In this document: piece after piece, positions 24,854-33,736 of the stretch
Numbering within the stretch: the first letter of the stretch is position 1
How the letters are laid out: each line of letters starts with the position of its first letter
NCBI GenBank assembly: GCA_014237715.1
Contig: JAAZZG010000010.1
Location: forward strand, 1-64,000
Source: Acidimicrobiales bacterium
GTDB lineage: Bacteria; Actinomycetota; Acidimicrobiia; Acidimicrobiales; MedAcidi-G1
Direction: 5' to 3'
DNA length: 64,000 bases
Position numbers and translations under genes: made by a program
The notes under the pieces: model-generated
What the model saw: the letters and a program-made list of their open reading frames with translations, nothing else
Told to the model about the DNA's origin: nothing
The model's database searches: none

Positions 24854-27337
24854 ATGACTGAAGCAACCACGGTTTCCCGCACATTCAGCGGGACCGAAAA
24901 GACCATGTCGTTCGAGACGGGCCGAATGGCCCCTCTGGCCGGCGGCTCCGTACTGGCCAAGATCGGCCGTTCGACGGTGCTAGTGACCGCCACCGGCGCC
25001 AAGTCCCCCCGTCCCGGGGCGGACTTCTTCCCCCTGACGGTCGACATTGAAGAGCGGATGTACGCGGCGGGCAAGATCCCCGGCTCGTTCTTCCGTCGTG
25101 AAGGTCGGGCGCCCGAGTCGGCGATCCTGACCTGCCGCCTGATCGACCGCCCGTTGCGGCCGATGTTCCCGGACGGGTTCCGCAACGAGGTCCACATCGT
25201 GGGCACCGTGTTGGGCGCCGACATGGAGAACCCCCACGACGTCCTGGCCCTGAACGGCGCCTCGGCAGCCCTCATGCTGTCGGGCATCCCGTTCGATGGT
25301 CCGGTCGGTGCGGTGCGCATCGCCTGGTCGGCCGCCGGTGAGTGGATCGCCCACCCGACCTACGAAGAGGGCAGCGAATCCGCCTTCGAGATGGTGGTCG
25401 CCGGTCGTCTGCTCGACGACGGCGACGTCGCGGTCATGATGGTCGAGGCCGGTGGCACCGAAGCCACCTGCGACGTCTACGAGGCTGGCGCCCCGATGGT
25501 CGACGAGGCTGTCCTGGCCGGTGGCCTGGACTTCTCCAAGCAGTACATCCGTGAGGTCATCGAGCTCCAGCTGGAGATGGTGGCCGCAGTGGGTGCGCCC
25601 GAGATCATGGCCTATGAGGTCACGAGCGACTACTCCGATGAGGTGTTCACCGCGGTCGAGGCCGCTGGTGCCGAGCGGATCGCCGCCACCCAGACCATTG
25701 CCGACAAGGCCGAGCGCGGCACCGCCGAGGCGGCCCTCAAGGCTGAGCTGATCGCCGAGCTGCTTCCGCAGCTCGCCGACGTGGACAACGCCGATCGTCA
25801 GATCGGTGGCGCCATCCGGGCGGTCACCAAGGAGCTGGTGCGGTCACGCATCCTCACCGAGGGTGTCCGTATCGACGGGCGCGGCACGGGCGACCTCCGG
25901 CCAGTCTCGTCGGAGGTGGCGATTGTCCCCACGGCGCATGGATCCGGCCTGTTCCAGAGGGGCGAGACCCAGGTGCTTAACTTCACCACCCTCGGCACCG
26001 GCCGCATGGACCAGATGATCGACGGCATCGACCCGATCGATCGCAAGCGGTTTATGCACCACTACAACTTCCCGCCATTCTCGACCGGTGAGACCGGTTT
26101 CATGCGGGGTCCGAAGCGTCGTGAGATCGGCCACGGTGCGCTCGCCGAGCGTGCCCTGTTCCCGATCATCCCGAGCTTCGAGGAGTTCCCCTACACGCTG
26201 CGTCTGGTGTCGGAGGTTCTGGCCTCCAACGGCTCCAGCTCGATGGGTTCGGTGTGTTCGTCGAGCCTCTCGATGATGGACGCCGGCGTACCGATCAAGG
26301 CCCCGGTAGCAGGCATCGCCATGGGCCTCATCTGCAAGGACGGCGAGTATGTCACCCTCACCGACATTCTCGGTGCGGAGGACGCATTCGGCGACATGGA
26401 CTTCAAGGTGGCAGGCACGGCCGAGTTCGTGACCGCCCTTCAGCTCGACACCAAGATCGACGGCATTCCCGCCGACGTCCTGGCTGCAGCGCTGAACCAG
26501 GCCAAGGAAGCCCGTCTGGCCATCCTCGAGGTCATGGCTGACGCCATCCCCGCCCCGCGCGATGACGTCGGCGAGAGCGCCCCGAAGATTGAGGCCTTCG
26601 AGATCCCGGTCGAGAAGATCGGTGAGGTCATCGGCCCGAAGGGCAAGATGATCAACACCATCCAGGCCGAGACGGGCGCCGACATCAGCGTGGACGACGA
26701 CGGGATGGTCGGCATCGTGTCGATCGCCTCGCCGGACCGGGCCAAGGTGGCCGAGGCCAAGCGCCAGGTCATGCTGATCGTGGATCCGCCGACCGCCGAG
26801 GTCGGCGCCGTTTACGAGGGCCGCGTGGTGAACATCACCAAGTTTGGTGCCTTCGTCAGCATCCTTCCGGGCCGTGACGGCCTCGTGCACATCTCCAAGC
26901 TTGGTGCCGGAAAGCGTATCGACAAGGTGGAGGACGTCCTGGAGCTGGGTCAGCCCCTGACGGTGATCGTCGAGGACGTCGATCCCAATGGGAAGATCTC
27001 ACTCAAGCCGGCCGGTGACGGTCCTGCAGCCTCGTCCAAGGACAATGCTGCGGGTGACTCCGACGCCCCCGCGACTGCGGCGGATCAGGACGATTCGTTC
27101 GACGACGATGACGCTCCGGTCGACTCTTTCGAGGACGACGTGAACGACGGCGACTACGCCGGCGGTGGCGACAATTTCGATGAGGACGATTCGTTCGACG
27201 ACGATGACGCTCCGGTCGTGGCCAGCTTTGAGGACGCCTTCAAGGCTGAACTCGAGACGGTCCACGGCGATCTGGGCGCCGACGCCCCGGCCAACCGCGG
27301 TGGTGGCGGCGGCGGTGGCCGTCGACGCCGCCGCTAA
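24854..27337 (+). CDS. pnp: Polynucleotide phosphorylase
   Basis: Phosphorolytic 3'-5' exoribonuclease of the degradosome, 827 residues. Two RNase PH domains are present (first: FETGRMAPLAGGS, FFRREGRAPESAILTCRLID; second: GRGTGDLRPVSSEV, SSSMGSVCSSSLSMMDAGVP), then KH (VEKIGEVIGPKGKMINTIQ) and S1 (YEGRVVNITKFGAFVSILPG). The C-terminus is an unusual acidic tail holding DDSFDDDDAPV twice and ending in a Gly run plus five arginines. GAGAAGAGAG precedes the ATG. Confidence 0.97.
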   Translation: MTEATTVSRTFSGTEKTMSFETGRMAPLAGGSVLAKIGRSTVLVTATGAKSPRPGADFFPLTVDIEERMYAAGKIPGSFFRREGRAPESAILTCRLIDRPLRPMFPDGFRNEVHIVGTVLGADMENPHDVLALNGASAALMLSGIPFDGPVGAVRIAWSAAGEWIAHPTYEEGSESAFEMVVAGRLLDDGDVAVMMVEAGGTEATCDVYEAGAPMVDEAVLAGGLDFSKQYIREVIELQLEMVAAVGAPEIMAYEVTSDYSDEVFTAVEAAGAERIAATQTIADKAERGTAEAALKAELIAELLPQLADVDNADRQIGGAIRAVTKELVRSRILTEGVRIDGRGTGDLRPVSSEVAIVPTAHGSGLFQRGETQVLNFTTLGTGRMDQMIDGIDPIDRKRFMHHYNFPPFSTGETGFMRGPKRREIGHGALAERALFPIIPSFEEFPYTLRLVSEVLASNGSSSMGSVCSSSLSMMDAGVPIKAPVAGIAMGLICKDGEYVTLTDILGAEDAFGDMDFKVAGTAEFVTALQLDTKIDGIPADVLAAALNQAKEARLAILEVMADAIPAPRDDVGESAPKIEAFEIPVEKIGEVIGPKGKMINTIQAETGADISVDDDGMVGIVSIASPDRAKVAEAKRQVMLIVDPPTAEVGAVYEGRVVNITKFGAFVSILPGRDGLVHISKLGAGKRIDKVEDVLELGQPLTVIVEDVDPNGKISLKPAGDGPAASSKDNAAGDSDAPATAADQDDSFDDDDAPVDSFEDDVNDGDYAGGGDNFDEDDSFDDDDAPVVASFEDAFKAELETVHGDLGADAPANRGGGGGGGRRRRR

Positions 27338-27350
27338 GCACCGGATCGTC

Positions 27351-27401
27351 GGTCCGTCCTGAACGACGGACCCGTTGACCCCCGGCGCCCTCGTGGCGCC
27401 G
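27351..27401 (+). terminator. Two tandem hairpins between pnp and the M16 peptidase gene
   Basis: GGTCCGTC/GACGGACC (27351-27358, 27365-27372) and CGGCGCC/GGCGCCG (27383-27389, 27395-27401) form perfect 8-bp and 7-bp stems. No U-tract follows, so they may protect the pnp 3' end or terminate weakly rather than act as classic intrinsic terminators. Confidence 0.45.
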
Positions 27402-27418
27402 ACACGACCACCGGTTCG

Positions 27419-28651
27419 GTGGTCGAACTGAGCCTGCCCGAACACGGTCCGACCGATGGACCGGGTGTGGTGTCCGAGCACATGCCGGACGCCCACTCGG
27501 TCTCGGTCGGCGTGTGGGTGGGCGTCGGTGGCCGTGACGAGGATTCGACACTGGCCGGCACCTCGCACTTTCTGGAGCACCTGCTGTTCAAGGGCACCGA
27601 GGACCGCTCGGCGCGGGCCATTGCCGAGCTGGTGGACGCCACCGGCGGCGAGATGAATGCTTTCACCACCAAGGAATACACGGCGTATTACGCCCGTCTT
27701 CCGGTGGGAGGCCAGGAAACCGCCGTGGCCCTGTTGGCCGACGTGCTGCGCGAGCCCGCCCTACGAGCTTCCGACGTTGAGACCGAACGGCAGGTGATCC
27801 TCGAGGAGATCCACCTGGCGGCCGACGACCCCGATGACGTCGTCTTCGACCTGCTCTACGAGGCGCTGTTCCCCGACCATACGTTGGGCCGTGAGGTTCT
27901 GGGTTCGGAGGCATCGGTGGGAGCGCTGAGTCGAGATGACATCGCCGGGTTCCACGACCACTGGTACCGCGCCCCCAATCTGGTAGTGGCCGCCGCTGGC
28001 GCTGTCGACCATGAGGCGCTCGTGTCTCAGGTGGGTGAGGCGTTCGCCGGCCGGACCGGTGGTTTGACGCCGGAACGAGCAAAGCCGGTGGCACCCGCGG
28101 TGACGGCTCGACGTATCACCCGTCCGACCGAGGCCGACCACGTGGCCTGGGGTTGGCGGGGTCTGGACCGCAATGATCCGCGAAGGCACGCGCTGGCCAT
28201 CGGCGTCCACGTGCTAGGTGGGGGCCTGTCCAGTCGCCTGTTTCAGACGGTGCGCGAGGAACGTGGGCTGGCCTACAGCGTGTTCTCGTCAATGGCCGCC
28301 TACTCGGACGCCGGCGTGGTGTCGGTGTACGCCGGTACGGCACCTGAGCGGTCCGACGAGCTCAAGCGTGTGGTGGCCCACGAGGTGGGCGAGGTGGCGG
28401 TCCACGGCATCACCGATGCTGAACTGTCCATTGCCCGCGATGGCTTCGAGGGTTCGCTCCTGCTGGGCCTCGAGGGTTCGGGCAGCCGGATGTCGCGTCT
28501 GGGTGCCAGCCAGAGCCTTCTGGGTCGGGTGGTTCCGCTAGATGAGTACGTCGAGATCCTGCGGGCCGTGACCCTTGACGAGGTCAACACCGTGCTGGCC
28601 GAGGTTCTGGCCCCCGACGCCGTGGTGGCCGAGGTCGGACCCACTGCCTGA
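27419..28651 (+). CDS. M16 family zinc peptidase (PepR-like)
   Basis: Single-unit M16 peptidase of 410 residues. The inverted zinc motif HxxEH is in TSHFLEHLLFKGTEDR near residue 45, followed by NAFTTKEYTAYYARL and the distal zinc glutamate in ILEEIHLAADDPDD. The C-terminal half has GGGLSSRLFQTVREERGLAYSV. It follows pnp exactly as pepR follows gpsI in Mycobacterium (Rv2782c-Rv2783c). The start GTG 27419 has neither a clear ribosome-binding site nor a TAnnnT box at the right distance, so it is uncertain. Confidence 0.93.
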   Translation: MVELSLPEHGPTDGPGVVSEHMPDAHSVSVGVWVGVGGRDEDSTLAGTSHFLEHLLFKGTEDRSARAIAELVDATGGEMNAFTTKEYTAYYARLPVGGQETAVALLADVLREPALRASDVETERQVILEEIHLAADDPDDVVFDLLYEALFPDHTLGREVLGSEASVGALSRDDIAGFHDHWYRAPNLVVAAAGAVDHEALVSQVGEAFAGRTGGLTPERAKPVAPAVTARRITRPTEADHVAWGWRGLDRNDPRRHALAIGVHVLGGGLSSRLFQTVREERGLAYSVFSSMAAYSDAGVVSVYAGTAPERSDELKRVVAHEVGEVAVHGITDAELSIARDGFEGSLLLGLEGSGSRMSRLGASQSLLGRVVPLDEYVEILRAVTLDEVNTVLAEVLAPDAVVAEVGPTA

Positions 28652-28723
28652 ACGGGTGATGTCCTGGCCCCGAAAGATGGGGCTGAGGTGGAAACGCTTC
28701 CAGAGCGGCGGGTCGGTGACCGG

Positions 28724-28729
28724 TAGCCT
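28724..28729 (+). promoter_or_regulatory. -10 box of leaderless dapB (TAGCCT)
   Basis: CCGGTAGCCT ends 7 nt before ATG 28737; no ribosome-binding site lies between. Confidence 0.65.
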
Positions 28730-28736
28730 CAGATCC

Positions 28737-29549
28737 ATGGGAACGACCGATGCCGGGCCGATCCGCGTCGGGGTACTTGGCGTGGCCGGACGTATGGGCC
28801 GTGCCGTCGCTAATGCGGTGCACGAGGCCGAGGGTCTGGTGCTGGCCGCGGCCGCTGATCCGTCGTCGGCGGGTACCGACGTCCACGGTGTCACCGTGGT
28901 GGCTGATGTTGATGCACTGCTCGCTGCACCGGCCGATACGGATCTTTCCAATGCGGGCCTTGACGTGGTGATCGACTTCACGGTGGCCGAGGCCAGTCGG
29001 GTCACTCTCCCCGTGCTGGCCGCTGCCGGGGTGCACGCCGTGGTCGGTACCAGCGGCCTAGGTGACGACGACTTGGCTGCCCTGCGCTGCGCCTTCACTA
29101 CGAGCAACTGCGTGGTGGCCCCCAACTTCGCCATTGGTGCGGTGCTCATGATGCGTTTCGCCGAGATGGCCGCCCCGTGGTTCGACACAGCGGAGATCAT
29201 CGAGACCCACCATGATGGCAAGGTCGATGCCCCGTCTGGGACAGCGGTGGCCACCGCCGAGCGAATGGCCGCATCTTCCGCAGAATGGGCGCCCGATCCG
29301 ACCACCCGCGAGGTGGTGCCGGGGGCCCGTGGCGGGGTCGGGCCGGCGGACATCCACATCCACAGCCTCCGCATGCGCGGTGCCGTTGCCGATCAGGAGG
29401 TTGTGCTGGGCACCACCGGGCAGACCCTGACCATCCGGCACGACACCACCGACCGGGCCTCGTTCATGCCCGGCGTGGTGCTAGCCGTCCGGCGCATCGC
29501 CGAGGTCCGCGGCGTGACCCTCGGCCTGGATGCCCTCCTGGGCCTCTGA
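28737..29549 (+). CDS. dapB: 4-hydroxy-tetrahydrodipicolinate reductase
   Basis: Reduces the DapA product in the lysine/DAP pathway. The 270-residue product has the Rossmann motif RVGVLGVAGRMGRAV, VVIDFTVAEAS, the conserved VGTSGL, and the catalytic/substrate stretch ETHHDGKVDAPSGTAV. The start ATG 28737 is set by the -10 box just upstream; the frame is open earlier without a better start. It follows the M16 gene as in Mycobacterium. Confidence 0.96.
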   Translation: MGTTDAGPIRVGVLGVAGRMGRAVANAVHEAEGLVLAAAADPSSAGTDVHGVTVVADVDALLAAPADTDLSNAGLDVVIDFTVAEASRVTLPVLAAAGVHAVVGTSGLGDDDLAALRCAFTTSNCVVAPNFAIGAVLMMRFAEMAAPWFDTAEIIETHHDGKVDAPSGTAVATAERMAASSAEWAPDPTTREVVPGARGGVGPADIHIHSLRMRGAVADQEVVLGTTGQTLTIRHDTTDRASFMPGVVLAVRRIAEVRGVTLGLDALLGL

Positions 29550-29569
29550 TCCGAGCCGGAGTTCCGACC

Positions 29570-30376
29570 ATGGATCCGGGTAGCCGTCGCCTGCTACGGC
29601 CGGCGTGGATCGTTTCGCACCTGCTGGTGGCCGGCATGTTAGTGGCTACTGTCAATATGGGCTTCTGGCAGCTCCGCCGTCTCGACGGTCGGCAGGCCTA
29701 CAACACCTCGGTGGCGGTCCGGGCCGACGAGCCGGTGCTTCCCCTGGTTGAGGTCCTGACGTCGATCGCCGCGGGCACCGATCCCGACGAGCTTCGTTTT
29801 GTTCGGGTCATCGTCACCGGGGTATGGGACACCGACCGCGAGGTCCTGCTGGCCAATCGTTCACAGGACGGGGTGCCCGGAGTTCACGCCGTGTCGCTCC
29901 TCCTGGTCGACGGGGCCAACCCGGGCGCTGCTTCGGATGCAGGCCCGGCTGGGGGACTGGTCGTAGATCGGGGATTCGTGCCACGCCCGATCCAGCTGGC
30001 GAGCGATCCGGGCGTCTGGGCTCCCGACGTCGGAGAGGTCGTCCTCACCGGTTCGTTGGACCTGTTCCGGGCCGGCGAGCGGGGCCACGGTGGCGAGGTG
30101 GACCGCATCGACCGGGAGGCGCTGGAGGCCCGCTGGGACACCACGCTGGCCCCCCTGTGGCTGCAGGCCGCCGAGTCGACGGGTGCCGGCCTCTGGCCGT
30201 CACCCGTGCCGGTGGTCGACCTGGGGGACGGCTCCCATCGCTCCTATGCCGTCCAGTGGTTCGTCTTCTCGATCATCGGGATCCTGGGGTACCCGTTGGT
30301 GCTGGTCCGTCTCACCAGCGACTCGGGAAGCCGATCGAACCGATCCATTCCCGAATGGGACGCGCCGGTAGCGTGA
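29570..30376 (+). CDS. SURF1 family cytochrome oxidase assembly protein
   Basis: Membrane protein of 268 residues with one hydrophobic segment near each end (WIVSHLLVAGMLVATVNMG and WFVFSIIGILGYPLVLVRL), the SURF1 topology. Also seen: FWQLRRLDGR after the first segment, FVRVIVTGVWD, LLVDGANPG, VVDRGFVPRP and SYAVQWFVF. SURF1 helps assemble heme-copper oxidase. GGAG lies 8 nt before ATG 29570. The last codons overlap the promoter box of the next gene. Confidence 0.88.
   Translation: MDPGSRRLLRPAWIVSHLLVAGMLVATVNMGFWQLRRLDGRQAYNTSVAVRADEPVLPLVEVLTSIAAGTDPDELRFVRVIVTGVWDTDREVLLANRSQDGVPGVHAVSLLLVDGANPGAASDAGPAGGLVVDRGFVPRPIQLASDPGVWAPDVGEVVLTGSLDLFRAGERGHGGEVDRIDREALEARWDTTLAPLWLQAAESTGAGLWPSPVPVVDLGDGSHRSYAVQWFVFSIIGILGYPLVLVRLTSDSGSRSNRSIPEWDAPVA
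30369..30374 (+). promoter_or_regulatory. -10 box of the leaderless winged-helix gene (TAGCGT)
   Basis: CCGGTAGCGT ends 7 nt before ATG 30382 and lies inside the final codons of the SURF1 gene. Confidence 0.55.
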
Positions 30377-30381
30377 CCGCC

Positions 30382-31041
30382 ATGCCTGCATCCGGGTCCC
30401 ACACCAGTTCCCCTGACTTGATGGTCGTACACGCCCTCCGTGTGAAGGGTTTCGTGGACGCGGAGGCGGTGGTCGCTGCCACCGGCCTGGACGCCGACGG
30501 AGTCGATGTCCTGCTGGCCGGGCTGGCCGGCGCCGGTCATGCCCGTCACCGTGAGGGTCGGATATCGGGGTGGATGCTGACCCCTGAGGGGCGCGCCCAC
30601 GGCGAGTCCCTGCTGGCCGCCGAGTTAGAGGCCACCGGTGTTCGTCCGGCCGTCGAGGCCGCCTACCGCGACTTCCTGGAGCTCAACCAGGGCTTCCTGG
30701 GGTTGTGCACCGACTGGCAGTTGCGTCCCGATCCCGACGCTCCGGAGGGCGACCCCATCGTGAACGACCATGCGGATGCCGCCCACGATGCCGCCGTGGT
30801 GGCCCGACTGGGTGAGGCCGATGACGTCATGCGCGAGGTGTGCGGTGGTCTGGCAGAGGCATTGGACCGCTTCGACGGCTACGGCGAGCGTTTCGCCGAG
30901 GCCCTAGCCCGCGTGCGGGTTGGCGAGGTGGAGTGGTTCACCCGGCCGATGATCGACTCGTACCACACGGTCTGGTTCGAACTACACGAGAACCTGTTGG
31001 CCACGCTCGGCATCGAGCGGGCCCGCGAGCAGGCCGGCTGA
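30382..31041 (+). CDS. Winged-helix domain protein of unknown function
   Basis: A 219-residue soluble protein. Residues 10-75 look like a winged helix: LMVVHALRVKGFVDAEAVVAA, LDADGVDVLLAGLAGAGHAR, then a wing and GWMLTPEGRAHGESLLAAEL, similar to the DNA-binding part of MarR/PadR-type proteins. The rest is helical and acidic, with FLELNQGFLGLCTDWQLRP and a WFTRPMIDSYHTVWFELHEN segment. No enzyme motif is seen. It starts leaderless within the SURF1 stop region and precedes dapA by 35 nt. Could be a regulator of its neighbours; untested. Confidence 0.7.
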   Translation: MPASGSHTSSPDLMVVHALRVKGFVDAEAVVAATGLDADGVDVLLAGLAGAGHARHREGRISGWMLTPEGRAHGESLLAAELEATGVRPAVEAAYRDFLELNQGFLGLCTDWQLRPDPDAPEGDPIVNDHADAAHDAAVVARLGEADDVMREVCGGLAEALDRFDGYGERFAEALARVRVGEVEWFTRPMIDSYHTVWFELHENLLATLGIERAREQAG

Positions 31042-31076
31042 GCGCCGGGATGCACAGGATCGGAAGGGAACACACG

Positions 31077-31964
31077 ATGGAACCCAGGTTCGGGCGGGTC
31101 GTAACCGCCATGGTCACGCCTTTTGACGCCGACGGCGAGCTGGACCTCGGCGGTGCCGTTGAGCTGGCCCGTTGGCTGGTCGAACAGGGCAACGACGGTC
31201 TGGTGCTGGCCGGCACTACCGGAGAGTCGCCGACGCTCACCCACGACGAGCAGATCGCCCTCGTGGAGGCCGTGTCCGGCGCCGTGGACTGCCACGTGAT
31301 CGCCGGGGCGGGCAGCAACGACACGGCGGCCGCCGTGGAGCTCACGGAGCGCTGCACCGAGGCCGGTGCTGACGCCATACTCACCGTCACCCCGTACTAC
31401 AACCGCCCGTCCCAGTTGGGTTTGTTGCACCACTTCACAGCTGTTGCCGGGGCGACCGACCTACCGGTGATGCTCTACGACATCCCACCCCGCTCGGGAC
31501 GCAAGATCGACAACGCCACCATCCTCCAGTTGGCTGATGAGGTGGTCAACGTGGTGGCAGTAAAGGACGCGGCCGGCGACGTGGCCGAGACGGCCCGGTT
31601 AGCCGCCGCCGCGCCGGACGGTTTCGAGATCTACAGCGGTGAGGACGCACTGACGCTGGCCCTGCTGGCCGTCGGCGCGGTTGGTGTGGTCAGCGTGGCC
31701 TCGCACTGGGCGACGCCCGAGACGGTGGTCATGATGGAGGCTTTCTTCTCCGGCGACGTGGCCCGGGCGACGGAGACCAACCAGCGGCTCGTCGAGTCGT
31801 GGGACTTCGAGTCCGGCGACCTGAAGCCCAACCCCCTGCCGACCAAGGCCATGCTGAAGGTCCTGGGCTTGCCCGGAGGAGACTGTCGTCCCCCCATGGG
31901 TCCCGAGCCCGAGGGCCTCCAGGACCTCGCCCGCCAGGTCCTGGCCGGTCTCGGTCGCACCTGA
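31077..31964 (+). CDS. dapA: 4-hydroxy-tetrahydrodipicolinate synthase
   Basis: Condenses pyruvate with aspartate semialdehyde, the first step of the DAP branch. The 295-residue TIM-barrel product has VTAMVTPFDADGELD, LAGTTGESPTLTHDE, AGSNDTAAAVELTE, TPYYNRPSQLGLLHHF (catalytic Tyr) and VAVKDAAGD (Schiff-base Lys). ATG 31077 has GGAAGGGA upstream. dapA-rnj-ftsK is the mycobacterial order. Confidence 0.96.
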   Translation: MEPRFGRVVTAMVTPFDADGELDLGGAVELARWLVEQGNDGLVLAGTTGESPTLTHDEQIALVEAVSGAVDCHVIAGAGSNDTAAAVELTERCTEAGADAILTVTPYYNRPSQLGLLHHFTAVAGATDLPVMLYDIPPRSGRKIDNATILQLADEVVNVVAVKDAAGDVAETARLAAAAPDGFEIYSGEDALTLALLAVGAVGVVSVASHWATPETVVMMEAFFSGDVARATETNQRLVESWDFESGDLKPNPLPTKAMLKVLGLPGGDCRPPMGPEPEGLQDLARQVLAGLGRT

Positions 31965-31992
31965 TCCACCTACCTCCCTGAGGATCTTCCCC

Positions 31993-33663
31993 ATGGCAGC
32001 ACCCGTACACCTGACGTTTTTCGGTGGTCTCGGCGAGATCGGCCGCAACTGCGCGGCCCTCGAGGCCCACGGCCGCATCGTGATGCTCGACTGCGGTCAG
32101 CTCTTTCCCGACGACATGCCCGGCGTCGACGCCGTGCTACCCGACTTCGACTGGCTGCTGGAGCGGGCCGACCGTCTCGAGGCCTGCGTGGTCACCCACG
32201 CCCACGAGGATCACATCGGTGGATTGCCGTACCTGCTCCGGGCCCTCGGTGAGCGGGGCGCCACCCTGCCCATCTACGGTTCGCCGTTCACCCTTGGGAT
32301 GGTGCGCGGCAAGTTGAAGTTCGCCGGCGTGCCCGTGCCCGATCTGATTCCGTTGGGCGACTACGACCGTCTGCCCATCGGTCCCTTTGACTGCGAGTTC
32401 CTGCCCGTCACCCACTCCACGCCCAGCGGACTGATGACGGTGTTCCATACGCCCCAGGGGCGCATTCTCCACTCGAGTGATTTCAAGCTGGACCCGACGC
32501 CCATCGACGGCCGGGTCACCGACCTGGATCGGGTTCGCGAGATCGCCGCCGACGGGGGCATCCGCCTGCTGCTGGCCGACTCGACGAATGCCGGTTCGGC
32601 CGGATCGTCGACGTCGGAGTCGACCGTTGGTCCGGTGCTGCGTCAGGTGTTCGACGAGAACGAGGGCCGCCGGATCATCATCGGCGCGTTTTCCAGCCAT
32701 GTGCACCGCATCCAGCAGGTGGCCGACGCCGCGGCGGCCACGGGCCGCAAGCTGGTCGTCATGGGGCCATCGATGGTCCGTAACACGACGCTGGCCCGTG
32801 AGCTGGGGTTGTTGAACATCTCCGACAAGATGCTGGCCCGGGACAGCGACCTGGACGATCTGGACCCGGCCCGCACCTGCATCGTGTGTACCGGCTCACA
32901 GGGCGAGTCGCGGGCCGCGTTGAATCTGATGGGACAGGGACGCCACCGGTTCGTGACGGTGGGGGACACCGACACTGTGGTGTTCTCGTCGCACCCCATT
33001 CCCGGTAACGAGGCAGCGGTGGCCCGACTGCATAACTCGCTGGCCCGCCGGGGCGCCCGGCTGGTCCACAGCGGCCAGCTCGGCGTGCATACCACCGGAC
33101 ATGGCAAGGCCGACGAGCTGCTGGCCCTGCACGACGCGGCCGATCCCGATCTGTTCATCCCGGTTCACGGCGAGTACTCCCATCTGGTGGCCCACCACGA
33201 GCTGGCCCTCGGTCGAGGGATGGACGAGGACCGGGTGCTTCGGTGTACCGACGGTGACCGGGTGAAGCTGACCGGTGAGGGCGTGGCTCATGCGGGGCGG
33301 GTGCCCGACGGCTACGTGATGGTCGACGAGGCGGGTCGGCCGGTGTCGGTCGACCTGTTGGAGGAGCGACGGGCCATCTCCGGCGAGGGGTTCGTCCTGG
33401 TCCGGGTGCTGGTGGACGGTCGGAAGGGTCGCCTCGCCGAGCCGCCGATGGTCGAGAGTCGGGGTTGGGTCGAGCCGGCGGCCCGGGAGGATTGGCACGG
33501 CCAGGTGGTGGCCGAGGTCACCGAGGCGCTGGCCGGGCCTTTGGCCGACGGGAGCCGGGACGCCCACGAGTTGAGTCGCCTCACCCGGCGGGCCACTGGA
33601 CGACTGGTGTCCCGGAAGACGGGCCGCAAGCCGACGCTCGTGCCTGTGGTCGAGGTCCGCTGA
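31993..33663 (+). CDS. rnj: Ribonuclease J
   Basis: Beta-CASP metallo-beta-lactamase nuclease with endo- and 5'-exonuclease activity, 556 residues. Metal motif VVTHAHEDHIGGLPYLLRAL, further ligands in PVTHSTPSGLM and HSSDFKLD, beta-CASP signatures LLLADSTNAG and IIIGAFSSHVHRIQQV, and PVHGEYSHLVAHHELA near the C-terminal third. GAGGA lies 8 nt before ATG 31993. Follows dapA as in Mycobacterium. Confidence 0.95.
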   Translation: MAAPVHLTFFGGLGEIGRNCAALEAHGRIVMLDCGQLFPDDMPGVDAVLPDFDWLLERADRLEACVVTHAHEDHIGGLPYLLRALGERGATLPIYGSPFTLGMVRGKLKFAGVPVPDLIPLGDYDRLPIGPFDCEFLPVTHSTPSGLMTVFHTPQGRILHSSDFKLDPTPIDGRVTDLDRVREIAADGGIRLLLADSTNAGSAGSSTSESTVGPVLRQVFDENEGRRIIIGAFSSHVHRIQQVADAAAATGRKLVVMGPSMVRNTTLARELGLLNISDKMLARDSDLDDLDPARTCIVCTGSQGESRAALNLMGQGRHRFVTVGDTDTVVFSSHPIPGNEAAVARLHNSLARRGARLVHSGQLGVHTTGHGKADELLALHDAADPDLFIPVHGEYSHLVAHHELALGRGMDEDRVLRCTDGDRVKLTGEGVAHAGRVPDGYVMVDEAGRPVSVDLLEERRAISGEGFVLVRVLVDGRKGRLAEPPMVESRGWVEPAAREDWHGQVVAEVTEALAGPLADGSRDAHELSRLTRRATGRLVSRKTGRKPTLVPVVEVR

Positions 33664-33722
33664 ACCCTCCAACGGGTGGTTCAGGGAACGGTTCCTGCCC
33701 CAGGGTTGTCGCGCCCCGGTGG

Positions 33723-33728
33723 TACCGT
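33723..33728 (+). promoter_or_regulatory. -10 box of leaderless ftsK (TACCGT)
   Basis: GGTACCGT ends 8 nt before ATG 33737. An upstream in-frame ATG reading (33719) would start before the box and is less likely. Confidence 0.55.
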
Positions 33729-33736
33729 CGAAATCG

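Noticed and set aside
25844-26890. 348-codon minus-strand frame inside pnp, and similar long antisense frames in ispG, rimO and recA
   Set aside because: All are mirror frames of well-conserved genes in high-GC DNA, without conserved domains of their own.
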